A stretch of DNA of 34,868 nt from a virus, in the IMG/VR virus record IMGVR_UViG_3300043539_000654, positions 1 through 34,868 of that record; one strand, written 5' to 3'. The position numbers and the translations under genes are program-made. Below are positions 5,990 through 15,114 of the stretch, piece by piece. Within the stretch, counting starts at the first letter, position 1; every line of letters begins with the position of its first letter. The notes beneath the pieces were generated by a model that had not been told where the DNA came from, ran no database searches, and was given only the letters and a program-made list of their open reading frames with translations.

Positions 5990-8926
5990 TTAGGCGAATG
6001 TCTCGCCATCATCCACACTAACTAGTTGCGTGATACCTGCCGCTGTGTCGTGGTAATAAAGGTACCAGTTACCAAGCCTCCAGCTAATAGCCGTTTGGTC
6101 GTTTTGCACCCCGCTGGCTACTACCGCAGATGATGCCGTGATGATGTTTCCTTGCGGATCATAGATAACCCTGTGGAGGTCGTTGCCTGTATGCCGGAAG
6201 CAAACGATACGCTTACCCATGGGGTTGATTCCCACGCTTACGTGTGTCCCTGCTGCACTCACTACGGTTGCCATTGATACGGTTGCTCCTTCGTTATCGG
6301 TGTAATACGAATCAATACCACCACCTGATTGTTTCTCTACCAAGATGTACAACCTGCCGGATGCGCTCGTAGGGTCGTAGGCAATGGCCACGCAGTCAAC
6401 CTCGGTTATAGGTGTAGTCACCTCGACAAAGTTGGTAGCGTTCGGACCGTCAGCAAAGTGAAGTACTACGGTATGAGCTTCAACATTAGCATAGCAAAGT
6501 CGTTGGTTCGGGGCTACATCAACTGACAGACAACCACCTGCAGCCGTCAACGCTCTGAACCAAGACCTAAACCGGTGGCTAGTATGAAGTGGATCTATAC
6601 CGATATTGTTAGTGCCTTGTACGGCATCATGGTTGCTTTCACCTAAGCCCCAAGGTGTTGACGTGTAATATCTCCCCTCGGCATCCAGCGTGTTATCGGT
6701 TCCACGGTTGGCGCTAGTTGATGTAAGTAAGAGGTCAACTGTACCGGTAATCTCAGGGTCTCCTGCATTGTCCAAGATGGCACCATGGGCAATACCCCTG
6801 AGCAAGGAACCACCCGCCAAGTACAAGCCTGCTTCGGTACCACCATTGATATCAAACGGGTCATTGAGATCCGGTGGAAAGTTGCCATTGATACGGTCAA
6901 AGAGCGTCTGGGCTACGATGGTTCCCTGTGCCAACTGATGCCCGTAAGCAAAGTCAGTACCGGTTGTAGCGTGTGGGGTGGCAAGGATACCTCCGCCCCT
7001 TAGCCAAGTGCTGTAGCCGGTAACGCCGTTGAGAAAACAATCCCTAAGCGGTGGTTGAGATGCAGAGCAAGTAGCACCAGCCGGGTAGGCTACAGAGTTT
7101 GTTGCCGCCCAGCCGGGATGCCGAACGATGCTGTTATCCGATGCATTGATCTGGTCGCATAGCTCGCTGATGGTTACCGGGTCGACGCTGTAAGTCGTAA
7201 CCCCGGTAGCACCGCCGACCGTCATCTGCCACCACACGTCTGATTCTTCTTCAGTTCTACCATCCCTGTCTTGTTGCCAAAATCGTCTACCGTAGTAGTA
7301 CGTGGTGGTGTCTACCTCTGCAACGATGGCAGGCGTGATGCGCTCAAACGCCGCCGTGAAAGTATCCGGTACATAGGTAGAATCGGTGTTGGTGTAGGTT
7401 AGCGTGGTTGTACCGATGTCAATAGATCCACTTGATACCCTCAATCGTTGACATGAAGTGATACCCCAGTAAGCCGAGTCTACAGACTCACTACCGGCAA
7501 AACTGCTCGATGCAGTATTTTTCCTTGGGTAAGGGTTGTCCTTGTCATCGGTTGCCGGTAACGCTCCAAGACTCCAAATGTCAGGGCTGCATAAGTCAAG
7601 GGTAACCGTGCTGTATGAGGTCGTAGGAGCCACAACCTGCCATCTTTTCGTGTTGCCGTGGTAATCAGTCAGTTCGATGTAGCCGGCTTGGTTGGTGCCG
7701 CTTTGTGCTTTTATTTGTATGGCAAGATACCGGTAGCCGCTGGTTCCTTGGTAAGGCGTGTATGTCCTGTCGTTCCCTGTGCCGGGGATAGAACGGTTGT
7801 TTGTCTCAGCGATAGCCCAACCGTTGAAGCGGAAGCCACGGAACAACACCCGGTTGTCGTTATCCGAATCACCGTTGGTTGTTAGTCCGGTGGTAGACAA
7901 TGCAGCTGATATCCACTCTGGTACATCATTCAGTGATGTTGATAGGCTTGCGGTACCAACCACTGGATCTGTAAGGGTAGTGCTTGCGCTGTAGTCGTTG
8001 AAGGTATCCTGACCACCGTATGACCCGCCGGAGCTTAGAATCGTACGGGTGCCACCGTCATAACCGGTAACAAATACATTTAGGTTGTCGGGGTACGCAC
8101 CCTCCCAAGCACGTATCCTGCCGACAATCGAGACAGCACGAGCAAGGCATACCGTGGTGCTGATGGTTCCAGAACCGGACTGATAGATTCCAAACGCATC
8201 AACCTCACCCTCTAGCGATAATGACCACTCAGTAGCAGACTGCATCCCCTTGGTTTGTGCGTGTGTGATATCCGGTACGGTGGTTCCGTTTATTTTGATG
8301 TTAGTGACACCAAAGTTGTGCGTCTGTGGCCCGGTACAGAATCCGGAAGCACTTAATGATGCTTTGTAATTTGCTGTTTGTCTTGTGGCGCTTACGGTAT
8401 TTGTAGCCGTGACTGTTGACCCACCGACAGACAGACTACAGGCGGCGGTACTTCCAACCGTGCTACGTTCATACCAAGTGTAAGACGTAAGGCTTGGGAA
8501 TCTAGTTGGTGCGACAGATGATGAAAACGATGCTTCGGCAACGTCCCAAAGTTTATCGGTTCCTACGCTTGCGCTGAATGAGCCAGCATACGTTGCCGAT
8601 CCATAAGCAAAGTAAGCGGTAGATGTTCCTGATGCAATCGTTACCGTTGTTACTTGTGTGGCACCGTGGCCGTTGTTTACTGTAACAACCGCTTTTAGAT
8701 CCCACCCCCAAGTTGTTGAGTTGATTCCGTAAGTTGTACCATCAACAGCTATTGAACCAGAAAAGCCTAAGTGATTACTGAATGTAAAGTCGGTGTACTT
8801 ATCAAGGTACTGGTCTTCCCATGTTGGCGGTATCGCTATACCGATAGGGTTGATAAAAGTAATGGTCACGTCTTGCGTGTGATCCATTGCAAGCGTCGAT
8901 GTACGGGTACCGTCAAGGTATGGCAT
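5990..8926 (-). CDS. Large tail fibre/tip protein with C-terminal repeat module
   Basis: A 978-residue structural protein rich in Ser, Thr, Gly and Tyr, typical of extended beta fibres. The N-terminus (MPYLDGTRTSTLAMDHTQDV) is followed by several beta-rich, Ig-like stretches. The final 170 residues contain repeats resembling sialidase/BNR-like beta-propeller strands (for example VDCVAIAYDPTSASGRLYIL, YTDNEGATVS, SVDDGETF). It sits between the tail-tip gene and the endolysin, the usual place for a receptor-binding protein. The start overlaps the stop of the 8926-11136 gene (TAATG). Specific receptor and fold are unknown. Confidence 0.7.
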   Translation of the reverse strand: MPYLDGTRTSTLAMDHTQDVTITFINPIGIAIPPTWEDQYLDKYTDFTFSNHLGFSGSIAVDGTTYGINSTTWGWDLKAVVTVNNGHGATQVTTVTIASGTSTAYFAYGSATYAGSFSASVGTDKLWDVAEASFSSSVAPTRFPSLTSYTWYERSTVGSTAACSLSVGGSTVTATNTVSATRQTANYKASLSASGFCTGPQTHNFGVTNIKINGTTVPDITHAQTKGMQSATEWSLSLEGEVDAFGIYQSGSGTISTTVCLARAVSIVGRIRAWEGAYPDNLNVFVTGYDGGTRTILSSGGSYGGQDTFNDYSASTTLTDPVVGTASLSTSLNDVPEWISAALSTTGLTTNGDSDNDNRVLFRGFRFNGWAIAETNNRSIPGTGNDRTYTPYQGTSGYRYLAIQIKAQSGTNQAGYIELTDYHGNTKRWQVVAPTTSYSTVTLDLCSPDIWSLGALPATDDKDNPYPRKNTASSSFAGSESVDSAYWGITSCQRLRVSSGSIDIGTTTLTYTNTDSTYVPDTFTAAFERITPAIVAEVDTTTYYYGRRFWQQDRDGRTEEESDVWWQMTVGGATGVTTYSVDPVTISELCDQINASDNSIVRHPGWAATNSVAYPAGATCSASQPPLRDCFLNGVTGYSTWLRGGGILATPHATTGTDFAYGHQLAQGTIVAQTLFDRINGNFPPDLNDPFDINGGTEAGLYLAGGSLLRGIAHGAILDNAGDPEITGTVDLLLTSTSANRGTDNTLDAEGRYYTSTPWGLGESNHDAVQGTNNIGIDPLHTSHRFRSWFRALTAAGGCLSVDVAPNQRLCYANVEAHTVVLHFADGPNATNFVEVTTPITEVDCVAIAYDPTSASGRLYILVEKQSGGGIDSYYTDNEGATVSMATVVSAAGTHVSVGINPMGKRIVCFRHTGNDLHRVIYDPQGNIITASSAVVASGVQNDQTAISWRLGNWYLYYHDTAAGITQLVSVDDGETFA

Positions 8927-11136
8927 TAGATTTTCTGCCCACGGTAAACGGCTTTGCGTACTGAGAATCCGGATGTCTGCTCGGTTACAAAGTCAATCGA
9001 TGGGATGCCGATAATACGGTAATCACCCTTTGTTGTAGTACCGTCAGGTTCCATAATCCGAACAACATCACCAAGCCAAAGCGGGCGGTTGTTACTGCTC
9101 AAGACCAATAGATCCGACTCCCACTCAATCAATATTCTGCCCGTAGTCAACCGGCTGTAAAGGATGTCGCAAGCAGCATCAACCGCATCCTGTGTCGTAA
9201 GGGTTGGGTCTCTTAGTTGATACGGTACTGGGCGCCCACGCCAGTTGTAGGGTCTGCTTGCAGGTGCCGTACTTGCAGTCTCTGCAGCACCGTCTACCAG
9301 TGACTTTGTGATAAACAAGCCGGTTGCCGGGTCTTGCCCGACAACCTGCACCTGTGTTGCCTCTGGTGTTTCGTAGTGGCTTGACATAGCCCGTACAACC
9401 CGCTTAGGGCGTAGTACTTCAGTTACACCAGCGGTTGTTGCAGCTGCGATGCTTTGGTATAGCGTGATCGCTGGAGTGGTTGTAGCCAGTGCCGGGTCAA
9501 TCCAGTAATACAAATATCCGGATGTAGTAGGCATCCAACCGGTGATGTAGTTAGCAGCATAATCGTTCTTGAGCTTGTCTATGTAACCACCGACCGTGTC
9601 GAAAAAGTCAGGAGCCAAGGCATACTGACCCTTAGAAATGTTAGGGCTGTAAGGCAAGTCAATAGATGGAAAGTCACCACCAAGGTAAGGTCCTGAGCCA
9701 TCTGGATAACCTGCTATTTCGAGCAAGTCCAATAACGCACTGCTGAAAAGTAAACCATCGTAAGGGTAAGACTCCACGATGTAAGCGAGGTCAAAGTCAC
9801 GGCTACGGTCTTGTCCGGCATAGACAAAGACCGACCAGTCCCTCGTCGTATCGCCTTGCTCGTATGTAATCTCTGGTGGTGTAAGGGTGCCACGGAATAC
9901 GTCAATATATGTTGGTGAGACTGCGCCGTCGCTTAGGGCAATCCGGATTGGTCGGTCTGAAGTAATCTGCGGTTGGTCTACTCCCGCATCCGTGATGGGC
10001 TTCCTACGAGTTGTAAGTGAGCAAGTAGCCCTGCCGTCATCGTCTACGCTGATGCTTACCCGCTCAACATCGCAGGTGATGTCTACCGGATCATTGGCGG
10101 TTGAACCGGCAGCAGGTTGATACACCATGTCAACTTCATAGAATCCATACGTTGCCGCACCTGTTGCGCTTGTAAGGCTTACCTTTGCCCGTACGGACGT
10201 TATAACACCGTTAGGCGTGTATGCGGTTAGGTCATCCTTTACCACGCTGTAGGAAGCGGATGCCGTGCCGGTGCCTATCTGGTCGTAAGCAAAAGTATCA
10301 GTGAAGGTCGCACCGGTGGGAGGTGCATACCGTAACTTCTTCACCGGGCTGACGGCATAACCTGACGTAGCAAATTGCAGCTTTGCCAGCTGAACGGATG
10401 CTTGCCCAGCAGGTACCAACCAAGAGAACGCGGCGGCAGGTGTGATTGTATTACTCGTCAATGCAGACAGGTCACCAAAGACATGACTAAAAGCTAACCC
10501 GTTAGATGCAACCACGACAAGTTCACGCCGTCGGCAGGGAATCATCATAATACTGATGAACTGGGAGTTTACCGATGATAGAAAAGCAACATTAGCAGTT
10601 GGTGCTATGTTGGAATCATTCTTTTGATAACTACCAACTAGCACCCCAGACTTGTACACCTGTGCGCTTCCGTTAGCCCCAAACCAGACCTCTACAGAGC
10701 CAGCCGACCCGACACCCCACCCTGCCTTAAGAATCGTGCTATCGTCCGAATCCTTTAGTCCCGGTACATAGAGGGACAGATAGGCTGATTGGTTAGCACT
10801 CCATGCCGTGGTAAGCGTAGCCCGTTCAGTAACGTTCAATGACTGGAGGTAATAATCACCTGATGCTTTGATCTGCATCTGTTTCCACGATGCTGCCGTC
10901 GGTAAGGTGTAGTCGGTCTTTTGGAATCGGGCGTAGTTACCAGCAAAGGTTGTACGCCATGCAGCCGTAGTCGGTAGCGGGGCAAGCATCAAGGTTAGGG
11001 TAGTAGGGTCAAGCCAGACACCGCTACTCTTGGCTAAGTCCCATGTAGTGCCGTCAGCTGCAACAACCAACCGCCCTTTCTGTGGGCGTGGTTCTGGGCA
11101 GTCTACTTCGATCAATAAAGGCCAAGCGTTCGCCAT
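8926..11136 (-). CDS. Tail tip / tail-associated structural protein
   Basis: A 736-residue protein directly downstream of the tape measure gene, the usual position of distal tail or tail-tip proteins. The first part (about 80-260) looks like a beta-sandwich (VEVWFGANGSAQVYKSGVLVGSY resembles lectin-like strands). The C-terminal region ends with a compact domain (RPLWLGDVVRIMEPDGTTTK, then GDYRIIGIPSIDF) of the kind seen in phage tail baseplate hubs. I cannot name a family with confidence. It overlaps both neighbours by one base (TGATG and TAATG), indicating coupled translation. Confidence 0.68.
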   Translation of the reverse strand: MANAWPLLIEVDCPEPRPQKGRLVVAADGTTWDLAKSSGVWLDPTTLTLMLAPLPTTAAWRTTFAGNYARFQKTDYTLPTAASWKQMQIKASGDYYLQSLNVTERATLTTAWSANQSAYLSLYVPGLKDSDDSTILKAGWGVGSAGSVEVWFGANGSAQVYKSGVLVGSYQKNDSNIAPTANVAFLSSVNSQFISIMMIPCRRRELVVVASNGLAFSHVFGDLSALTSNTITPAAAFSWLVPAGQASVQLAKLQFATSGYAVSPVKKLRYAPPTGATFTDTFAYDQIGTGTASASYSVVKDDLTAYTPNGVITSVRAKVSLTSATGAATYGFYEVDMVYQPAAGSTANDPVDITCDVERVSISVDDDGRATCSLTTRRKPITDAGVDQPQITSDRPIRIALSDGAVSPTYIDVFRGTLTPPEITYEQGDTTRDWSVFVYAGQDRSRDFDLAYIVESYPYDGLLFSSALLDLLEIAGYPDGSGPYLGGDFPSIDLPYSPNISKGQYALAPDFFDTVGGYIDKLKNDYAANYITGWMPTTSGYLYYWIDPALATTTPAITLYQSIAAATTAGVTEVLRPKRVVRAMSSHYETPEATQVQVVGQDPATGLFITKSLVDGAAETASTAPASRPYNWRGRPVPYQLRDPTLTTQDAVDAACDILYSRLTTGRILIEWESDLLVLSSNNRPLWLGDVVRIMEPDGTTTKGDYRIIGIPSIDFVTEQTSGFSVRKAVYRGQKI

Positions 11137-12848
11137 CAGAACCTCTTCATAATTCCGGGCGTACCGTTGCGCCTTGCTTCATCACGGATAACAGATCGAA
11201 CTGCTCGTTCCAACTCAGTACCGGCAGGTATCAAGCCACGGTTACCACCGCCCATGAAATCACCCATCCGGATACCACCACCACCACCTACAGCCATCTC
11301 TGCAGCCGTAACGCCCATCTGTCCAAGTTGCCCACCACCAAGCGTCTCACGGCGTAGGGTAAGAGCATCAGCCGCTGTTTTCGTATTGTCTGCAATCCTG
11401 CCAATGTTGTCAGCGATTGACGGTCCACCTAAACCACCACCGGTGCCTTGCGCACCACCGTAAATCATGCCACCCGGTAAACCTTGCGGACCAAGATTAC
11501 CCATGATGGCTCTTTGATACTGGGCTGCAATCTCATTTGCGTTGGCTATCACACTTGGCAACATAAAGTTTCCAGCAGTTGGTGCAAACTTTGGCGGTGC
11601 TAGTGTTTGTGTCTCGATTGGTATTTTGCCGGTATTTGGTGGCGCAAGTAATCCTACGTTAGGTAACTCACCACCGGGTAGCTGAACCGTACCAAGTGTC
11701 AAGATGGCAATTGCCTGTTTTAGACCTGTAAGGATTGGCTGTATAAACTCAAGAAACGCAGTACCGAAATCTTTTACACCACTACTGAACGCGTCTATCA
11801 ACTCGTTATACTTACCGGCTGCCCAGTTGAAGGCTTCACCGAAATAGTAAATCATCGATTCTTTTACGAACTCAAAAGCAACACCCATATCATGCACGGC
11901 AGCGTTCCAGAAGTTTGGAATCTGACCCATGTAAGCAAGGATGTTTGCGATTGCTCCAACCATCATCTGCTGAAAGTTTGCAACACCAGTACCGCTTAGA
12001 AACTTTGAGAACACATCCTGAATAACACCACTTTTGCCGATAGCAGTAAATACCTCACCGATTTGTTTTCCGATGTTAGTAATCAAATCAATAAGGCGCA
12101 TGGTGCCACCTTCGGCACTACTGAATATGTCAAGGATTCCACGACCAATAGGTAAGAAGGCTTGCTCAAGCGCATCCTGTAGATTCTCAAACGTGGTCAA
12201 GGCAGAGGTGGTTGCCTTCGGTAGTTGCTCAAGCCCTGCAATAATTTTGCCGATGGCAACGTCTGCTGATAGTCCCATCTTTTGAATGGCTTCAGTGGAT
12301 GCAGTACCAAAGGCTGAAACCAAGACCTGCCGGATCTGCGGAACCCGTTCGGCTATCTGGTTGATTTCTTCAGCTGAGATTGCGCCCTTGCTGGCTATCT
12401 GACCAAGGGCAAGGATGACCCCGTCCAGTTCTGATTTGCCTTTGCCAACCAATGCAAGCGCATTGCCAAAAGCCATCAATGCCCGTTCAGATGTTTGAGC
12501 AGATAACCCTGCGGCTTCAAGGTTAAGGACACCCGCACGAACCTCTGTAAGCCCCAATCCGGGGAGTTTGGCTATCTCCTTGAGTCTACCTAGTTGGGTT
12601 TGAAGTTCTTCTGCATTCTTCGCATATGCAGCCAAACCACGAACCTGCGAGTCATAAGCCATTGCAGCTTGTACCCCGGTTACTGAAGCAAAGGAGTTTT
12701 GTGCTATCTCGAATAGCCGGGTGGCATCTGCCGCAGTGCGGATTGCTTCTCCAACACTTTTAGCCGACTGGCCTACCCGGCTCAAAGCACGAACAGCAGC
12801 GGCTTCACCAACTACAGAAATCTTAGCCGTCAGTTCCGCTACTGTCAT
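11136..12848 (-). CDS. Tape measure protein
   Basis: A 570-residue protein with the tape-measure N-terminal domain pattern: helical segments around 40-230 (for example LQTQLGRLKEIAKLPGLGLT, GKSELDGVILALGQIASKGA, ISAEEINQIAERVPQIRQVL). A hydrophobic helix near 290-310 (MMVGAIANILAYMG) is followed by a glycine-rich tail. It sets tail length and is ejected with the DNA. At 570 residues it is short for a siphovirus and implies a short tail. It starts three bases after the end of the frameshifted tail chaperone, the classic gene order. Confidence 0.88.
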   Translation of the reverse strand: MTVAELTAKISVVGEAAAVRALSRVGQSAKSVGEAIRTAADATRLFEIAQNSFASVTGVQAAMAYDSQVRGLAAYAKNAEELQTQLGRLKEIAKLPGLGLTEVRAGVLNLEAAGLSAQTSERALMAFGNALALVGKGKSELDGVILALGQIASKGAISAEEINQIAERVPQIRQVLVSAFGTASTEAIQKMGLSADVAIGKIIAGLEQLPKATTSALTTFENLQDALEQAFLPIGRGILDIFSSAEGGTMRLIDLITNIGKQIGEVFTAIGKSGVIQDVFSKFLSGTGVANFQQMMVGAIANILAYMGQIPNFWNAAVHDMGVAFEFVKESMIYYFGEAFNWAAGKYNELIDAFSSGVKDFGTAFLEFIQPILTGLKQAIAILTLGTVQLPGGELPNVGLLAPPNTGKIPIETQTLAPPKFAPTAGNFMLPSVIANANEIAAQYQRAIMGNLGPQGLPGGMIYGGAQGTGGGLGGPSIADNIGRIADNTKTAADALTLRRETLGGGQLGQMGVTAAEMAVGGGGGIRMGDFMGGGNRGLIPAGTELERAVRSVIRDEARRNGTPGIMKRF

Positions 12849-12850
12849 CG

Positions 12851-13398
12851 TTACCTGCCTCCAAACAATGCACCCAGCATTTCGACCTGTTGCTTCTCTA
12901 TCTCTTGTCCGATCATAGCCACCTCGGCTATCTGGTCAAGGGTTAGGTCGGTCTCTGACGGGTGCCGGTTGAGATACTTCACGGTGTAGTAGGCAACCTG
13001 ACCTGCTACACCTCTGAGTCGTTTTTTGCGTCTTTTACCCGTCCCTGTAGGTCATCTGTTGGATACCAAGAAATGAACTCACCAAGGATTCTAAAGAACG
13101 TCTGTTTACTGGTTCGTGCTAGATTGCCGAAAGCCCGGAGTGGTGATTCTTCGGAGCTGTCCGTAGGGTCTGCCACGTAGCAACGACCAAGTAGATAGAT
13201 CTGGTACAGCATCGCTTCGGGAAACTCAGCGAATGCAACACGAAGAGAGCCGAGTTCCTTGGCATCCGGAAAGAGGTCTGCCGCTTTCGGTTCACGGAAG
13301 CGTAGCTCTGCGCCGTCACCAGCGACATCGGACAGGTCTACAGTAAGTAGACCTTTGTCCGTGTCCTTAGGTATTTGTTTTAGGGATTGTAGTGCCAT
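12851..13398 (-). CDS. Tail assembly chaperone GT fusion (-1 frameshift product)
   Basis: Ribosomes slipping back one base at AAAAAAC (minus strand, plus positions 13021-13027) leave the 130-residue frame and read on to a TAA at 12851-12853, giving a 182-residue protein. The extension runs KRLRGVAGQVAYYTVKYLNR and on to MLGALFGGR and stays open up to just before the tape measure ATG. In lambda and related phages the equivalent GT protein helps load the tail tube protein on the tape measure. This frame also fills what would otherwise be a 157-base gap. Confidence 0.85.
12983..13027 (-). promoter_or_regulatory. -1 programmed frameshift signal
   Basis: The slippery heptamer A-AAA-AAC is in the correct zero-frame phase (GCA AAA AAC) at 13027-13021. 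Eight bases downstream begins a perfect 7-bp stem, GGTGTAG with CTACACC (plus positions 13006-13012 and 12983-12989), with a 16-base loop. The zero-frame stop TAG is inside the stem. Heptamer, spacer and hairpin together match a standard -1 frameshift cassette. Confidence 0.88.
13006..13398 (-). CDS. Tail assembly chaperone (G-type)
   Basis: A 130-residue protein between the major tail protein and tape measure genes, the standard place for the siphovirus tail assembly chaperone. It begins MALQSLKQIPKDTDKGLLTV and ends just past the slippery site at TAG 13006. Sequence similarity to named chaperones is not obvious; the call rests on position, size and the -1 frameshift. Most ribosomes should make this short form and a minority the 182-residue GT form. 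Confidence 0.82.
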   Translation of the reverse strand: MALQSLKQIPKDTDKGLLTVDLSDVAGDGAELRFREPKAADLFPDAKELGSLRVAFAEFPEAMLYQIYLLGRCYVADPTDSSEESPLRAFGNLARTSKQTFFRILGEFISWYPTDDLQGRVKDAKNDSEV

Positions 13399-13409
13399 GG
13401 CTTAGTGTA

Positions 13410-13844
13410 CTACGACCAAGCGGTAGTCACGCCATTCGCTCCAAGGGTAATGGTTGCCGACTCAGTAAGCGCTTCCTCGTTAGCGATGTTGAGTCCAGTA
13501 CCAGTTACAACGCCAACAAAGGTCTTAGCGGTAAGGGTTCCAGGCGTAACTACAATCTGGCAGTAGTAACCGTCTTTGCCAAAGAAGATAGGGTTTACAA
13601 CGGAATCGACCAAGAACTCGACCTCAACGGATCCGTTAGCCTTGGTTACCTGTGCTTTGTTCTGAGCATCACAAAGTGCAGAGACATCAACGGTATTCAC
13701 CGATGAGGAAAAGCGTACCGAGCGAGCGATACAGGTATAAGTTTCAGCGGTAAAGGCTGAGGGCGTGCCGTCTTGGTATCCACCGAAAGCAACCGTGACA
13801 ACGCAGTTTTCCCCGATAAGCGCACTTGTTCTTGTAAAAGGCAT
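13410..13844 (-). CDS. Major tail tube protein
   Basis: A 144-residue beta-rich protein (VRFSSSVNTVDVSALCDAQN, VEVEFLVDSVVNPIFFGKDG, YYCQIVVTPGT) with the size and position expected of the tail tube subunit, between the tail terminator and the chaperone. Small tube proteins of this kind polymerise around the tape measure. GGAGTAAATT precedes ATG 13844. The family is not certain from sequence alone, so the call leans on synteny. Confidence 0.75.
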   Translation of the reverse strand: MPFTRTSALIGENCVVTVAFGGYQDGTPSAFTAETYTCIARSVRFSSSVNTVDVSALCDAQNKAQVTKANGSVEVEFLVDSVVNPIFFGKDGYYCQIVVTPGTLTAKTFVGVVTGTGLNIANEEALTESATITLGANGVTTAWS

Positions 13845-13853
13845 AATTTACTC

Positions 13854-14333
13854 CTACTGTTGCGTGACGAATCGGTACACCGCTGTCACTCCAAAATCTG
13901 TACGACCACCACTTTCCAAGCCGAACGTTTGAGCAGTTGATTCCCGCCGCACATAGAACCTTGGCGTGGTGCTCGAAACGTGAATATTGTCAAGTAGTGT
14001 GTCAATGCGAGACATGATGGTAGCCGAGCTTGCCATCGATACCGCACCACTTGCAGTATCCCACACGGTGATTCTGTAGGTTGGATAGGTAAAAACCCGG
14101 CTACCGCACAGCGTGTCTTGGTCTTGCCCTGCGTTACCAGCACGGTCAAAGACCACATAAGGTGTAACCGGTTGCTTGCGTGATATCGGGTCTATCTGAG
14201 GTGCTATGGTGTTATAAATTGCCATCTGGAAACCGTTAGGCTTGTTATCAGGTGCAAGCAAACCCATCAAGGTAGCATCACCTGTCAGGGTGTCGTAGAT
14301 CCACTGCTCAATCACCGCTGGTTCAAATGCCAT
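13854..14333 (-). CDS. Tail terminator / DUF3168-like tail completion protein
   Basis: A 159-residue protein whose layout fits tail terminator or tail completion proteins: an N-terminal helix with VIEQWIYDTLTGDATL, then a PYVVFDRAG strand, YRITVWDTAS, and a final TDFGVTAVYRFVTQQ. It follows the gp10-like gene and precedes the tube gene, as in HK97-like tails. The 11-mer TGTGGGATACT occurs inside this gene (14055-14065), encoding VWDT; no start codon follows directly, so it may be chance. Confidence 0.72.
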   Translation of the reverse strand: MAFEPAVIEQWIYDTLTGDATLMGLLAPDNKPNGFQMAIYNTIAPQIDPISRKQPVTPYVVFDRAGNAGQDQDTLCGSRVFTYPTYRITVWDTASGAVSMASSATIMSRIDTLLDNIHVSSTTPRFYVRRESTAQTFGLESGGRTDFGVTAVYRFVTQQ

Positions 14334-14764
14334 CAGTTTCTACCCTTCAGGATAACTTTCACAGCAGCTTGAAAAGCCGGTGCTTCTTTTTCAACTGCCG
14401 GACGCAGGAACGGTCGAGCCGGTACGTGGTTGCCAGCCTTTGACATCCAACCAAGTTCCAGCGGTATTCCATACTTTGCATTCACGCGTACCTCGGCAGA
14501 TGTCTTGCCGGTCATCTTGTTGTAAATGCTTCCAGCCAGAATACCGGTGTCGCTGTTAGGTGCAGTGCCTGGAGGGCTTGAATAGTGCGGATGCTCTTTA
14601 CGTCCGGGATACTTTCTGTATTGCCCACTAGACATCTCAATGCTATCTTTTGCATTGCCTTCGATGTTAGCGGCAGCAGTTCCAACAGCAACGGAAAGTT
14701 GGCGTAGATTCTTTTGATAAGAATCTAGCCGTACTTTCTTCAGGCTTACCGACATCTTTATCAC
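14333..14764 (-). CDS. HK97 gp10-like head-tail/neck protein
   Basis: A 143-residue protein with the gp10 signature: an N-terminal helix, then SPPGTAPNSDTGILAGSI, and YGIPLELGWMSKAGNHVPAR followed by PFLRPAVEKEAPAF. Members join head and tail or complete the tail end. The first possible start is GTG 14764, overlapping the previous stop as GTGA; an ATG three codons later (14755) is equally possible, as neither has a clear ribosome site. Confidence 0.83.
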   Translation of the reverse strand: MIKMSVSLKKVRLDSYQKNLRQLSVAVGTAAANIEGNAKDSIEMSSGQYRKYPGRKEHPHYSSPPGTAPNSDTGILAGSIYNKMTGKTSAEVRVNAKYGIPLELGWMSKAGNHVPARPFLRPAVEKEAPAFQAAVKVILKGRN

Positions 14765-15114
14765 GGAGCAAGAACCTCAATCTCTAAAGGCCCAAAGCGC
14801 CGCACCGTGGTTGACACCGTGAAGGATATCGTTAGCCGGATGTCTGCCGCTGTGGCGTAAGCCGCAGGGTTGAGAACGCTAAGGATGCCTTGTGCGCTGT
14901 ACTGCTTAGTCAAGGTAACCGATCCAGACGGAAAGGTATACGTCGAGCCGGTCTGGATGTTGGTGAAGGTAGCACCGAGAGTGCCGGTAGTAATGTCAAC
15001 CGGGCTACCCAACTCATCCACCAACCGGACCACGTAACTGTGCCAATCACCGACCCACGCGCTGGCTTGTATGACCTGCTGAGGGTCTTCGGTCAAATCA
15101 TAAATCAATGCCAT
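14761..15114 (-). CDS. Beta-sandwich virion protein, paralogue of spike C-terminus
   Basis: A 117-residue protein with the form of a phage baseplate or tail beta-sandwich (VVRLVDELGSPVDITTGTLG, then ATFTNIQTGSTYTFPSGSV). Its last residues, RRFGPLEIEVLAP, match the end of the preceding 685-residue spike (TQIFGPLRIYVRDI), and the whole protein follows the same strand pattern as the spike's last 110 residues, so the two share a domain. It starts at TAATG overlapping the spike stop. BppU-like N-terminal domains are similar; the exact role is unknown. Confidence 0.65.
   Translation of the reverse strand: MALIYDLTEDPQQVIQASAWVGDWHSYVVRLVDELGSPVDITTGTLGATFTNIQTGSTYTFPSGSVTLTKQYSAQGILSVLNPAAYATAADIRLTISFTVSTTVRRFGPLEIEVLAP

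Noticed and set aside
14055-14065. Fourth TGTGGGATACT copy as a promoter
   Set aside because: It is inside the tail completion gene, encodes VWDT in frame and has no start codon within reach; kept only as a note.
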